Shown: positions 1 through 10,879 of the stretch, piece after piece
Numbering within the stretch: the first letter of the stretch is position 1
How the letters are laid out: each line of letters begins with the position of its first letter
From: Mesorhizobium sp.
GTDB lineage: Bacteria > Pseudomonadota > Alphaproteobacteria > Rhizobiales > Rhizobiaceae
Assembly: GCF_004962245.1 (NCBI RefSeq)
Contig: NZ_SUHQ01000026.1
Location: 1-64,000, forward strand
DNA: 64,000 nucleotides
Direction of reading: 5' to 3'
The notes under the pieces: generated by a model
Told to the model about the DNA's origin: nothing
Databases searched by the model: none
What the model saw: only the letters and a program-made list of their open reading frames with translations
Position numbers and translations under genes: made by a program

Positions 1-2056
<2,056 letters not shown>

Positions 2057-2069
2057 GCTTTGGGAGTTG

Positions 2070-2090
2070 CCGGGAAGTCAGGCTTCCCGG
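2070..2090 (+). other. intercistronic hairpin between gltB and gltD
   Basis: An 8-bp perfect inverted repeat (CCGGGAAG / CTTCCCGG, 5-base loop) lies just after the gltB stop codon. It has no T-run, so it is not a typical terminator. It may instead adjust mRNA stability or the ratio of gltB to gltD. Role is inference. Confidence 0.4.
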
Positions 2091-2199
2091 TCGACGCCTT
2101 CATCAACAATCCTGGCCTCGGACTGAAGGTTGCCATGGCTGCCTTATGAGGCTAACGGGTGCGTCGTCGAGCGCGCCACTGGACAGCAGGGACTGGACT

Positions 2200-3654
2200 A
2201 TGGGCAAGGTAACAGGGTTTCTCGAGATCGACCGGCAGGTGCATAAGTACCAGCCGGCTTCCGACCGTATCCGGCATTTTCGCGAGTTCACGCTGCCGAT
2301 GTCGGACAAGGAGGTCGAGAAACAGGCCGCGCGCTGCATGGATTGCGGTATTCCATACTGTCACGGGCCGACCGGCTGCCCGGTCCACAACCAGATCCCG
2401 GACTGGAACGACCTCGTCTACAATGGCGACTGGGACAATGCGATCCGCAACCTGCATTCGACCAACAATTTCCCGGAATTCACCGGCCGCATCTGTCCAG
2501 CGCCTTGCGAGGAAGCCTGCACGCTGAACCTCGAGGACATTCCGGTCGCCATCAAGACGATCGAACAGGCGATCGCCGACAAAGCCTATGAAACCGGTCA
2601 CATCCGGCCCTATCCGCCGGAAAAGAAGACCGGCAAGCACGTCGCGGTCATCGGCTCGGGGCCGGCCGGCATGGCGGCCGCCCAACAGCTTGGCCGGGCC
2701 GGCCACGACGTCCATGTCTATGAACGCGAGAGCCGGCCGGGCGGATTGATGCGCTACGGCATCCCCGACTTCAAGATCGAGAAGCACTATATCGACCGGC
2801 GTATCGAGCAGATGCAGGGCGAGGGCGTGAGCTTCCATTGCGGCGTCAATGTCGGCGTCGACAAGCCGGTGGCGGAGTTGCTCGCCGAATACGATGCGGT
2901 GCTCTATTGCGGTGGCTCGGAAACGCCGCGCCCGGCCAACATTCCCGGTGACGATCTCGACGGCGTGCATGACGCGATGCCCTATCTGGTGCAGCAGAAC
3001 AAGCGCATCGGCGGCGAGCCGATCCAGTCGGTGGCGTGGCCCTCGCCGCCGATCGTCGCCGGCGGCCAGCATGTCGTCGTTGTCGGCGGCGGCGACACCG
3101 CATCCGATTGCGTCGGCACAGCGTTCCGCCAGGGCGCCGTGCGTGTCACCCAGCTCGACATCCGGCCGCAGCCGCCGGAAAAGGAAGACAAGCTCACGGT
3201 CTGGCCCTACTGGGCAACCAAGATGCGCACCTCGTCCTCGCAAGCCGAAGGTGCCGAGCGCGAATTCCAGGTGGCGACGCTCGAATTCATCGGCGAGGAT
3301 GGCCAGTTGACCGGCGTCAAATGCTGTGAGGTCGATGAAAAGCGCAAGCCGATCGCCGGCACGGAATTCGTCATCCGCGCGGATCTCGCCTTCATCGCCA
3401 TCGGCTTTGCCGGGCCGGCCACCGTCGGGCCGGTGTCGGAGCTGGACGGCCAGATGAGGATCGTAACCGACAGCCGCCGCTCGAAGAATGTCGAGGCCAA
3501 TGACCGCGACTACAAGACCAGCGTCGAAAAGCTCTATGCGGCGGGCGATGTGCGCCGCGGCCAGTCGCTGGTCGTCTGGGCGATCCGCGAGGGCCGGCAG
3601 GCGGCGCGTTCGATCGACGAGGCGTTGATGGGATCGAGCGTGCTACCGCGCTGA
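2200..3654 (+). CDS. gltD: glutamate synthase small subunit
   Basis: The 484-residue beta subunit of glutamate synthase; it takes electrons from NADPH through FAD and passes them to GltB via iron-sulfur clusters. N-terminal cysteines C46, C49, C54 and C60, plus a second set in CPAPCEEAC, match the 4Fe-4S domain. The FAD motif GSGPAGMAAA and the NADPH motif GGGDTASD follow in order. The start at 2200 (MGKVTGFLEI) is chosen over an in-frame ATG at 2146. It gives the family's usual N-terminus and has an AGGGA-type ribosome site upstream. The length is normal, and the gene is co-directional with gltB. Confidence 0.96.
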   Translation: MGKVTGFLEIDRQVHKYQPASDRIRHFREFTLPMSDKEVEKQAARCMDCGIPYCHGPTGCPVHNQIPDWNDLVYNGDWDNAIRNLHSTNNFPEFTGRICPAPCEEACTLNLEDIPVAIKTIEQAIADKAYETGHIRPYPPEKKTGKHVAVIGSGPAGMAAAQQLGRAGHDVHVYERESRPGGLMRYGIPDFKIEKHYIDRRIEQMQGEGVSFHCGVNVGVDKPVAELLAEYDAVLYCGGSETPRPANIPGDDLDGVHDAMPYLVQQNKRIGGEPIQSVAWPSPPIVAGGQHVVVVGGGDTASDCVGTAFRQGAVRVTQLDIRPQPPEKEDKLTVWPYWATKMRTSSSQAEGAEREFQVATLEFIGEDGQLTGVKCCEVDEKRKPIAGTEFVIRADLAFIAIGFAGPATVGPVSELDGQMRIVTDSRRSKNVEANDRDYKTSVEKLYAAGDVRRGQSLVVWAIREGRQAARSIDEALMGSSVLPR

Positions 3655-3724
3655 GTGTCTGTCTCGAACTCTATTCCCGCGGCGATCGGAAGACGCTTTC
3701 TGCCCTTCCGGTGTATGGGACAGG

Positions 3725-4948
3725 TTATGGACCGATCGCCGTGGTCGTTTCGGTTGCGGCTGCCGCGGCAGGTCGCGGCCTGGGCGGCCAGGAAAAATCA
3801 TCGGCCCGGCCGGGCGATGCATCGGTCGCCTTGCCTTCGACGATGAGCTTTTCGCCGGGCAAGTTCTTGTCCGCCTTCGCCGGCGGGGCGGCGCCGAGAA
3901 GTTCCGAACCGCCGTCGAGCGCCGGATCGCTGAGCAGCATCGGTACGGTGCGATCGACGGCGATGGGCGCGGCCGGCGCCTCAACGGGAGCGCCCGCTGG
4001 CGCATAGGCTGCCGGCGTGCCTGTGGGCGCAGTTATTCCCAGGATTTTCAGCAACGGTTTTTCGGCATAGAAGGCGAGCTTGCGTTTACCGGCCGTCGAC
4101 ACGTAGATGCCGTCGTCGGTGCGCAGGCGCACCGGCTGGCCGTTGATATCAGGCCCGCTGGTGACGAAGGCGCCTTCCTCGTCGACGAACCCGTCCCAGA
4201 TGTCGACGAATTCACCGCCATGCGTTTCGGCCGCCGAGCGGTAGATGTCGTTGAAAGCCAGCATGTCGGAGGTCATCTTCGGCGCCTTGAATGCCGGCAT
4301 GCCGACCCACAGATACGGCACTTTGGCCGATGCAATGGCTTTGCCGAAGGCTTCGGTCCGACGTTCGTATTCCTTGGTCCAGGCTTCGGATCGCGGCTGT
4401 TCGCGCTCGTCGTTCACGCGCATCTGCTGCCGATCGTTGGAACCCAGCATGACGATCACGGCCGCGGGTTTTTCGGCCTCGATCAGCGACTTGATCTCTT
4501 CGGGCCAGTTGTAGAAATCGTCACGCACGAAACCGGACGAACCGTTGCTGCGAGCGACGATCCTGACGCTGGTGCTTTCGGCAAAGGCGACATCCAGACC
4601 TTCGGCGAGGCCGCTCGCCATGAAATCGCCGACCACCAGAACGGTGCGGGCATCCGGCGCCTTCTCGACAATCGGGGTTGTCGGCTCAGCCGGCCGCCGC
4701 TGCGCGGCGCGGGGCTTTTTTGCCTTTGGCTTCTGCGGCCTTGCCCTCTGGATCTGCGGCGGCGGCTCCACCCGTTCGCTTCGGCGTGGAAACAACAGGT
4801 CGCGCAGCGACCAGCCACGCCTTTGTTCTTCCTGCGCCACGGCCGGCGTGTGAAAGGCGGCGGCAGTGCTGACGGCCAAAACGGCAACGGCCAGAATCAG
4901 GATCGGCACGCGGCGAAGGATCACCCAGATACGCGCAGCCGAAACCAA
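3725..4948 (-). CDS. exported SGNH-like (DUF459) protein with degenerate catalytic blocks
   Basis: A 407-residue protein with an N-terminal hydrophobic segment (about residues 8-32), a Pro/Arg/Lys-rich linker (about 55-95), an SGNH-type domain (about 100-300) and an Ala/Pro-rich tail. Block I reads VVGDFMASG (residues 105-113), so the usual nucleophile Ser of GDS is Phe109. Block III is intact (GSND, 169-172). Block V reads DGIY (279-282) where active enzymes have D-x-x-H. Overall shape fits the DUF459 periplasmic family of rhizobia. The missing Ser and His suggest a binding or scaffold role in the envelope, though this may be typical of the subfamily. The gene lies convergent with gltD and 50 bases downstream of the transglycosylase, possibly co-transcribed with it. 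Confidence 0.8.
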   Translation of the reverse strand: MVSAARIWVILRRVPILILAVAVLAVSTAAAFHTPAVAQEEQRRGWSLRDLLFPRRSERVEPPPQIQRARPQKPKAKKPRAAQRRPAEPTTPIVEKAPDARTVLVVGDFMASGLAEGLDVAFAESTSVRIVARSNGSSGFVRDDFYNWPEEIKSLIEAEKPAAVIVMLGSNDRQQMRVNDEREQPRSEAWTKEYERRTEAFGKAIASAKVPYLWVGMPAFKAPKMTSDMLAFNDIYRSAAETHGGEFVDIWDGFVDEEGAFVTSGPDINGQPVRLRTDDGIYVSTAGKRKLAFYAEKPLLKILGITAPTGTPAAYAPAGAPVEAPAAPIAVDRTVPMLLSDPALDGGSELLGAAPPAKADKNLPGEKLIVEGKATDASPGRADDFSWPPRPRPAAAAATETTTAIGP

Positions 4949-4998
4949 TCTCCCCCTCCATCCCTTGAGCGGCTCTGGGCCTGCCCCCTATGAGGGCT

Positions 4999-6225
4999 CT
5001 AATTCTGCCTGAGCCATTTGAGCACTTCCATGCTCGGATGTCCGTCCTGGGTCAAGCCGGCCTTCGCCTGGAAGGCCTTGATGGCGGCTTTCGATCCCTC
5101 GCCGATCTTGCCGTCGAACTTGCCGTCATAGTAGCCGTACTGGGAAAGCCGCTGCTGAAGCTCCTGCCTCTCCTCGAAGGTGAGCTTCGTGAAAGGCCGC
5201 TTCCAGTCCTGCACAAGCCCACCATAGCCGGCGATCTCGTCGGCAAGAAGGCCAACGGCAAGCGCGTACTTGTCGGCATTGTTGTAGCGCTTGATGACCG
5301 AGAAGTTCTTGATCATCAGGAAGGCCGGCCCGCCGCGGCCGCCCGGCACCTTCAGCGTGGCTTTCTCCGCACCATTCTTGAACGGCTTGCCGTTGACACG
5401 CGTGACACCCAGCGCTTGCCATTGCGACAGTGACTTCGAACCGGCCGGGAACTTCCTGCCCTCGGGAAGGCTGACTTCATAGCCCCAGGTCTTGCCGGCC
5501 TGCCAGCCGTTCTTTCTGAGCAGATTGGCGGCCGTTGCCAACGCATCGGGAATCGAATTCCAGATGTCGCGCCTGCCGTCACCGTCCATGTCGACCGCAT
5601 AGGCCTGATAGCTGGTGGGAATGAATTGGGTATGGCCCATGGCGCCTGCCCACGAGCCGCTGAGGTGGCTTTTGTCGATGTCGCCCCTTTGCAGGATCTT
5701 CAGCGCTGCGATCAACTGGGTGCGGGCAAATTTCGATCGTCTCGGGTCGGCATAGCCAAGCGTTGCCAGCGAACGCACGACGTTGCGCATGACGTCGTCG
5801 CGCTTGAGGATTTCGCCGTAGTTCGATTCCATGGACCAGATGGCCAGCAGGATGTAGCGGTCGACGCCGTATTTGGCCTCGATCCTGTCCAGCCACGGCT
5901 TCCACTTCCTGGCCATCTGCTGGCCGACAGCGACCGACTGATCGTGGACGCGGTTGTCGAAATAGTCCCAGGCGGGGGCGGTGAATTCGGGTTGATAACG
6001 CGCCTTTTCCAGCACCACCGGGTCGGCATCGGTGATGCCTTGGAATGCGCGGTCGTAAACGGCGCCGGAAACGCCGTTCTGCACCGCAGTGGCGCGGAAG
6101 CTCGCCACCCATTGCCGGAAACCGGCGTCGGCAAAAGCAGATCCGGTGGGCATCAGCAAGGCAAGCGAAAGGCTGGCGGCCGCAACGACGCTTGTGAAGC
6201 GCTTTGCGGCATTGCGGACGGACAT
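4999..6225 (-). CDS. lytic murein transglycosylase, MltB-like with peptidoglycan-binding domain
   Basis: A 408-residue periplasmic enzyme that cleaves peptidoglycan glycan strands to 1,6-anhydro products. A signal peptide covers about residues 1-33. The catalytic Glu is in WSMESNYGE, and the family motif GAMGHTQFIPTSY follows. The last about 60 residues form a PG_binding_1 domain (YGYYDGKFDGKIG...). The start at 6225 is preferred to an in-frame ATG at 6261 because an AAGGAGGAAAAG ribosome site stands directly before it. It is divergent from galU, so the region 6226-6435 must hold both promoters. The SGNH-like gene follows in the same direction. Confidence 0.92.
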   Translation of the reverse strand: MSVRNAAKRFTSVVAAASLSLALLMPTGSAFADAGFRQWVASFRATAVQNGVSGAVYDRAFQGITDADPVVLEKARYQPEFTAPAWDYFDNRVHDQSVAVGQQMARKWKPWLDRIEAKYGVDRYILLAIWSMESNYGEILKRDDVMRNVVRSLATLGYADPRRSKFARTQLIAALKILQRGDIDKSHLSGSWAGAMGHTQFIPTSYQAYAVDMDGDGRRDIWNSIPDALATAANLLRKNGWQAGKTWGYEVSLPEGRKFPAGSKSLSQWQALGVTRVNGKPFKNGAEKATLKVPGGRGGPAFLMIKNFSVIKRYNNADKYALAVGLLADEIAGYGGLVQDWKRPFTKLTFEERQELQQRLSQYGYYDGKFDGKIGEGSKAAIKAFQAKAGLTQDGHPSMEVLKWLRQN

Positions 6226-6435
6226 CTTTTCCTCCTTCTTGATCACAGGAAGATCATTCATCGCCGAACCCGGTTAGCATTTAGTTTACCATAGGTGCCG
6301 CTGGGAACGAAAAGACGCGTTGGCGCTTTACGCACTACAGAATTTCTGACCTGCCGTTCCATAATCCTCGATTCCGGCACGAAAATGTCTCGTAACGGGA
6401 TTGCCGAACAAGCTTACAAGCGGATAATTGACAGC

Positions 6436-7341
6436 ATGAAGAGAGTTCGCAAGGCAGTTTTCCCGGTTGCCGGTCTTGGTACGCGGTTTCTCCCGGCCAC
6501 CAAGGCCATACCCAAGGAAATGTTGACTGTCGTCGACAGGCCAGTCATCCAATACGTGGTCGACGAGGCACGCGAAGCCGGTATCGAGCATTTCATCTTC
6601 GTGACTGGCCGCAACAAGGCGGTCATCGAGGACCATTTCGACGTCCAGTTTGAGCTCTATGACACGCTTGCCCAGCGCGGCAAGGACGACGAGCTCGCCC
6701 GCCTGCAACGGCTGCAACCTTCGCCGGGGCAGACCAGCTTCACGCGTCAGCAAGTGCCGCTTGGCCTTGGCCATGCCGTCTGGTGCGCCCGCGAGCTCGT
6801 CGGCGACGAGCCCTTTGCGCTGCTTTTGCCCGACATGATTATGCAGTCGGAGAAAAGCTGCATGAAGGGCATGGTCGAGCTTTATGCCGAGACCGGCAAC
6901 AACATCATCTCGGTCCAGGAATGCGATCCCGCCGAGGCCCATAAATACGGCATCGTCGGCCGAGGCGAAGATACGCATCACGGCTTCCGCATCACCGACA
7001 TGGTGGAGAAGCCGAAGGCCGGCACGGCGCCTTCCAATCTTTACATCAACGGACGCTACATCCTGCAGCCGGAGATATTCAGGATTCTCGAGGACCAGGA
7101 AAAGGGCGCCGGCAACGAAATCCAGCTCACCGACGCGATGCTGAAGCTGAAGCAGCAGCAGCCATTCTATGGCTACAACTACCGGGGACGCACGTTCGAT
7201 TGCGGCTCTCCGGAAGGCTTTGTCGAGGCCAATGTCGCCTTCGCGCTGTGGCGCAAAGACGTGAACGGGAACATGGCGGGCGTCATCCGCAAGCTTCTCG
7301 ACGAGCTCCAACCCTCCGAGCAGCGGGGCGCCGCGGTTTAG
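6436..7341 (+). CDS. galU: UTP--glucose-1-phosphate uridylyltransferase
   Basis: A 301-residue cytoplasmic enzyme that makes UDP-glucose from UTP and glucose-1-phosphate for exopolysaccharide, LPS and cyclic glucan synthesis. The N-terminal nucleotidyltransferase signature is clear (FPVAGLGTRFLPATKAIPKEML), followed by QYVVDEA and VEKPKAG. The start at 6436 (MKRVRKAVFP) gives the family's usual N-terminus; an open extension to 6295 and an ATG at 6388 exist, and the ribosome site at 6436 is weak. The length is normal. It stands alone, divergent from the transglycosylase and convergent with the beta-barrel gene. Confidence 0.95.
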   Translation: MKRVRKAVFPVAGLGTRFLPATKAIPKEMLTVVDRPVIQYVVDEAREAGIEHFIFVTGRNKAVIEDHFDVQFELYDTLAQRGKDDELARLQRLQPSPGQTSFTRQQVPLGLGHAVWCARELVGDEPFALLLPDMIMQSEKSCMKGMVELYAETGNNIISVQECDPAEAHKYGIVGRGEDTHHGFRITDMVEKPKAGTAPSNLYINGRYILQPEIFRILEDQEKGAGNEIQLTDAMLKLKQQQPFYGYNYRGRTFDCGSPEGFVEANVAFALWRKDVNGNMAGVIRKLLDELQPSEQRGAAV

Positions 7342-7429
7342 GATCTGTTCAGGGATTCGGCCTGACCTCAGTCACACAGCCCGACAACAGGGCGAGGGGC
7401 GAATACAATCGGAGCGATTGTCCTGCACC

Positions 7430-7450
7430 CAGGCCTTCAACGGCCTGCTT
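7430..7450 (+). terminator. possible galU terminator hairpin
   Basis: The sequence CAGGCC-TTCAAC-GGCCTG followed by CTTT forms a short hairpin at the junction of convergent galU and the beta-barrel gene, touching that gene's stop codon. The stem is only 6 bp and the T-run is poor, so this is tentative. Confidence 0.35.
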
Positions 7451-9198
7451 TACCGCTGCAGCGTCACTCCGACGAAGATGCTGTGAGCCGTGTAGTCACG
7501 ACCCTCCAGGTTGCTGGTCTGTTTTTCGGTTCTGGCGCGCGTGGTCAGTCCGGTATACCGGTTCAGCCACCATGTCAGCCCGGCCTCGGCGCTCAGCGTC
7601 AGATCATGGCCGTCGGACCCGATGTAATCGCGCCAGTCCACGCCCAAAGCCGCATTCCCGGTCAGGTTGGCGCGGATTTCCCGCTCGCCGGTGAGGCGGC
7701 CGGAATAAAGGATGTCGCCGCTTTGTCCGGCGGTCGTCGTGCCCTCGACGGTCGTCTGTCCGGTGAGGCCGATCGTGGTGCCGCGTTCCGGCGACCATTT
7801 GAGGTCGGCGTTCACCGTGGGACCTGAAATCGCCGGCAGTTGGTCGTCGTCAATCGCCTCCCGCAGCCAGCCGGCCGAGAATTCGCCGGCAAGCTTCTCG
7901 ACGAGGTCGAGTTCGGCGCCGGCCCGAACGCCAAGCCGCGTCGAGGATCGTTCGAAACCATTGGGGTCGACTCGCAAATCATAGACCCGGCGGCCGACTT
8001 CGACCTCGGTGAAGGGGGCGATGGCGGGAGAAATCTCGTAGCCGGTGCGCAAGGTGGCGGTATAAAGCGTCGAGTCGCGCTCCTTCTGCGACAGCGATCC
8101 GCCCATCGAAAGCTCGGCGTCGCCATAGATGTCGCGTGCGACCGCGCCGGTCAGGGCGAAGCGCATCTTGCCGGCATCCTTCTCGACCGCGACGCTGCCG
8201 TTGATGGTCTGGCGCACCGGCTGCTCGACGGTGCCTTCGATGACGACCGGCGATGAAGCCGATTCCGGCGCCGCCTCGTAACCGAGCTTGGCGATGGCGC
8301 GCAGATCGTTGTCGAGGTCGACATTGAGTGTACCTTCGACACGGCCCCGCGCCTCCTGAATCTCGTCACCCGATATGGTCTTGAGAAAGGTGCCGTAGCC
8401 GTCGATGACAGCTGAATTCTCTCGCCAGTCGGAGATGGCATTGAAGCGCAGCGTCGTTTCCGACAGCAGGGCCGGCTTGCCCTCGCTGCTGGAATCGGCA
8501 TTCGACGACGCCGTCAGACCTTGCTCGAGCGTCGGCCTGATGAGGAAGGAGCCGAGTTTGATGCCGGTGGCGGCGAACGGGTCGTCCTCGGTCCTCTCGT
8601 CCCGACCTTCGATGGCTTCGGCGCGCTCGGCGCCCGGATCGAGCTCCTGCCTGTCGGCGGAATCGATGGTCACGGCACGACGATTGGTGGCGTCCTGGTC
8701 CGTCTCGGCGGTATCCGTGTCATCCGTCGTGGCTAAAGTCGTGGCGGCGTTTTTTTTCTCGGCGGCCTCGGTCTCGTCTTGATCGGCCGCGCGTTGCCTC
8801 GCGCTCGATGGCCGGCGCCGCGGGACGGGAGCGGGGGTGTCGGCAAACGGATCGTCGGTGGTTTCCGGCGGATCGAAAATGCTGCCGGTCGCGGGCGACG
8901 TGTCGTCATCCAGTCCGGCGCCCGGGCTGGCCGGCTGATAGGTGGGTGCAGGCGGATTGCTCTGGGTGGTTGTGCCTACCTGTGCCGTCTGATCTTGGGC
9001 GCTGGCCATGCTCAATTGCCTGGTCTTACGCTGCTGGTCGTCCAGAATTGCCGATTCCGAAACCTCGCCGCGCAGCTCGGCTACCTGGGCGTATGGCTGC
9101 GCTGGTCGCAGCAGGGCGAAGACGCTGGTCGCCAGCAGCAAGGCGCAGACCGCCTTGCCGCTTCGTCTGCTGTTCTTTTCGGGCTGGGCCAGGGACAT
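7450..9198 (-). CDS. outer-membrane beta-barrel protein
   Basis: A 582-residue protein with an N-terminal signal-like segment (VCALLLATSVFALL ... AQ). A long low-complexity Pro/Asp/Glu/Thr-rich region follows to about residue 190, including a PAPVPRRRPSS segment. The C-terminal 380 residues show alternating amphipathic strands (for example TLRTGYEISPAIAPFTEVEVG) and end in a short aromatic/hydrophobic terminal strand (IFVGVTLQR). This matches the outer-membrane beta-barrel proteins annotated in rhizobia as BBP2-type. Function is unknown; a surface-polymer or adhesion role would be a guess. The start could be ATG 9198 or GTG 9207; neither has a strong ribosome site. Confidence 0.75.
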   Translation of the reverse strand: MSLAQPEKNSRRSGKAVCALLLATSVFALLRPAQPYAQVAELRGEVSESAILDDQQRKTRQLSMASAQDQTAQVGTTTQSNPPAPTYQPASPGAGLDDDTSPATGSIFDPPETTDDPFADTPAPVPRRRPSSARQRAADQDETEAAEKKNAATTLATTDDTDTAETDQDATNRRAVTIDSADRQELDPGAERAEAIEGRDERTEDDPFAATGIKLGSFLIRPTLEQGLTASSNADSSSEGKPALLSETTLRFNAISDWRENSAVIDGYGTFLKTISGDEIQEARGRVEGTLNVDLDNDLRAIAKLGYEAAPESASSPVVIEGTVEQPVRQTINGSVAVEKDAGKMRFALTGAVARDIYGDAELSMGGSLSQKERDSTLYTATLRTGYEISPAIAPFTEVEVGRRVYDLRVDPNGFERSSTRLGVRAGAELDLVEKLAGEFSAGWLREAIDDDQLPAISGPTVNADLKWSPERGTTIGLTGQTTVEGTTTAGQSGDILYSGRLTGEREIRANLTGNAALGVDWRDYIGSDGHDLTLSAEAGLTWWLNRYTGLTTRARTEKQTSNLEGRDYTAHSIFVGVTLQR

Positions 9199-9349
9199 CG
9201 ACACCACTGCTTGCGCGGCGCACGCGCGCCATACTTACTGAACCGTAAATGGGGATGGTTAACGGAGGGTTGAGGCGGCGGTTGATCAGCCCTTGCCGGA
9301 TGGCAATTCCGTTGGACAGGCGCGCGCCAAAGCGCTAATCGCATCAACC

Positions 9350-10351
9350 ATGCATGCGGAATCCCCAGACAGGAAGCGGCTCGACGCGCAAGCTTCGATC
9401 GCCTCGGCGCTCAGAACGGTAGCGACCGAGCAGGCCGGTATCGCGGCACTGGCGGCCGCGCTCGAAAACGGATTGACCGAGCCTTTCGCGCGGGCCGTCG
9501 ACATGGTGTCGCAGATCAAGGGCCGCGTCATCGTCACCGGCGTCGGCAAGAGCGGCCATATCGGCTCGAAGATCGCCGCGACGCTCGCTTCGACGGGCAC
9601 GCCGGCTTTCTTCGTCCATCCTGCCGAAGCCAATCATGGCGACCTCGGCATGATTGGCAGGGACGACGCCATCATCGCCATGTCGTGGTCGGGCGAGAGC
9701 CTGGAGCTCAAGGGCATCATCGCCTATTCCAGGCGCTTCTCGATCCCGCTGATCGCGGTCACCGCCGGGGAGAAATCGGCGCTGGCGCGCGAGGCCGATG
9801 TGGTGCTTTTGCTGCCGCGCGCGCCGGAAGCCTGCCCACATGGCCTGGCGCCGACGACATCGACGCTGCTGCAATTGGTGATCGGCGACGCGCTGGCCAT
9901 CGCGTTGCTCGAAGCGCGCGGCTTCACGCCGGATCATTTCCGCACCTTCCATCCAGGCGGTCAGCTTGGCGCCAATCTGACGCAGATCCGCGACATCATG
10001 CATGTCGGCGACAGGCTGCCGCTGGTGCCTTCCGGCACCGGAATGCGCGAGGCGATCCTCGAATTGTCGCGCAAGGGGTTTGGCTGCGTGGCAATCACCG
10101 CCGCGGACGGTGCGCTGATCGGCATCATCACCGACGGCGACATCAGGCGCCACATCGGCAGCGATCTTTTGGCGATGAGCGTCGATCAGGTCATGACCAA
10201 GGTGCCGAAGACGGCCGGGCCAGACACGCTGGTGGCGACGGCGCTGCAGACGATCAATAATTCGGCGATCACCAGCCTGATGGTGGTCGAGGGCAGACGG
10301 CCGATCGGACTTGTCCATCTGCACGACCTGCTGAGGATCGGCGCGGCCTGA
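9350..10351 (+). CDS. kdsD: arabinose-5-phosphate isomerase, KdsD/KpsF family
   Basis: A 333-residue cytoplasmic enzyme converting ribulose-5-phosphate to arabinose-5-phosphate, the first committed precursor of Kdo in LPS. The SIS sugar-isomerase domain comes first (VTGVGKSGHIGSKIAATLAS, then HPAEANHGDLGM and SWSGES). Two CBS domains follow: one contains GCVAITAADGALIGIITDGDIRRH, and the second ends in VVEGRRPIGLVHLHDLLR. The length matches the family. The start is set at ATG 9350; an in-frame TTG at 9293 would add 19 unconserved residues. No strong ribosome site is visible at either start. It is divergent from the beta-barrel gene. Confidence 0.93.
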   Translation: MHAESPDRKRLDAQASIASALRTVATEQAGIAALAAALENGLTEPFARAVDMVSQIKGRVIVTGVGKSGHIGSKIAATLASTGTPAFFVHPAEANHGDLGMIGRDDAIIAMSWSGESLELKGIIAYSRRFSIPLIAVTAGEKSALAREADVVLLLPRAPEACPHGLAPTTSTLLQLVIGDALAIALLEARGFTPDHFRTFHPGGQLGANLTQIRDIMHVGDRLPLVPSGTGMREAILELSRKGFGCVAITAADGALIGIITDGDIRRHIGSDLLAMSVDQVMTKVPKTAGPDTLVATALQTINNSAITSLMVVEGRRPIGLVHLHDLLRIGAA

Positions 10352-10404
10352 CGAACCTCAGGTTCTGTGTGACAAGTCGCCCCGCCAGGATGGGTGGATC
10401 AGTC

Positions 10405-10869
10405 CTAAACCGCCTCGACGGTCAACTCCAGATCGGTATCGGCCGCGCCTGTCACGCGCACCTGCGTGCCGGCCGGCAGATCGGGGCCGGAAACGCGCCA
10501 TATCGTGTCGCCCAGCTTTATGCGGCCGCGCCCGTCCTTGATCGGCTCGGCAAGCGTCGCCATCCTGCCGATCATTTGCGCGCCGCGGCGGTTGAGCAGC
10601 GGCTGGTCGGTCGGGTCATGGCGCCCACCCGCCAATTTCTTTCCGACATAGGTTGAAACCAGCGACATCGCGAGGAAGGCGAGAACCTGAACCTGCCAGG
10701 TCCAGAAACCTGCGTCCCAGATGAGCAGCGAGACTGCACCGATCAGCAGCGCGGCGATGCCGATCCACAGCATGAAGATGCCCGGCGCGATGACCTCCAT
10801 GACGAGGAGAACGAAGCCGAGAACCATCCAACTCCAAGGGCCGAGTTCGGAAATGATGCGGTCAAACAT
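10405..10869 (-). CDS. NfeD family membrane protein
   Basis: A 154-residue short-form NfeD protein. Three or four membrane helices fill the first about 75 residues (WMVLGFVLLVMEVIAPGIFMLWIG, then two further hydrophobic stretches). A C-terminal OB-fold domain follows (GRGRIKLGDTIWRVSGPDLPAGTQVRV). NfeD proteins are known partners of SPFH/stomatin proteins in membrane microdomains. The SPFH gene stands 10 bases upstream on the same strand, so the two form the usual operon. Confidence 0.9.
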   Translation of the reverse strand: MFDRIISELGPWSWMVLGFVLLVMEVIAPGIFMLWIGIAALLIGAVSLLIWDAGFWTWQVQVLAFLAMSLVSTYVGKKLAGGRHDPTDQPLLNRRGAQMIGRMATLAEPIKDGRGRIKLGDTIWRVSGPDLPAGTQVRVTGAADTDLELTVEAV

Positions 10870-10879
10870 GGGGTCGGCC

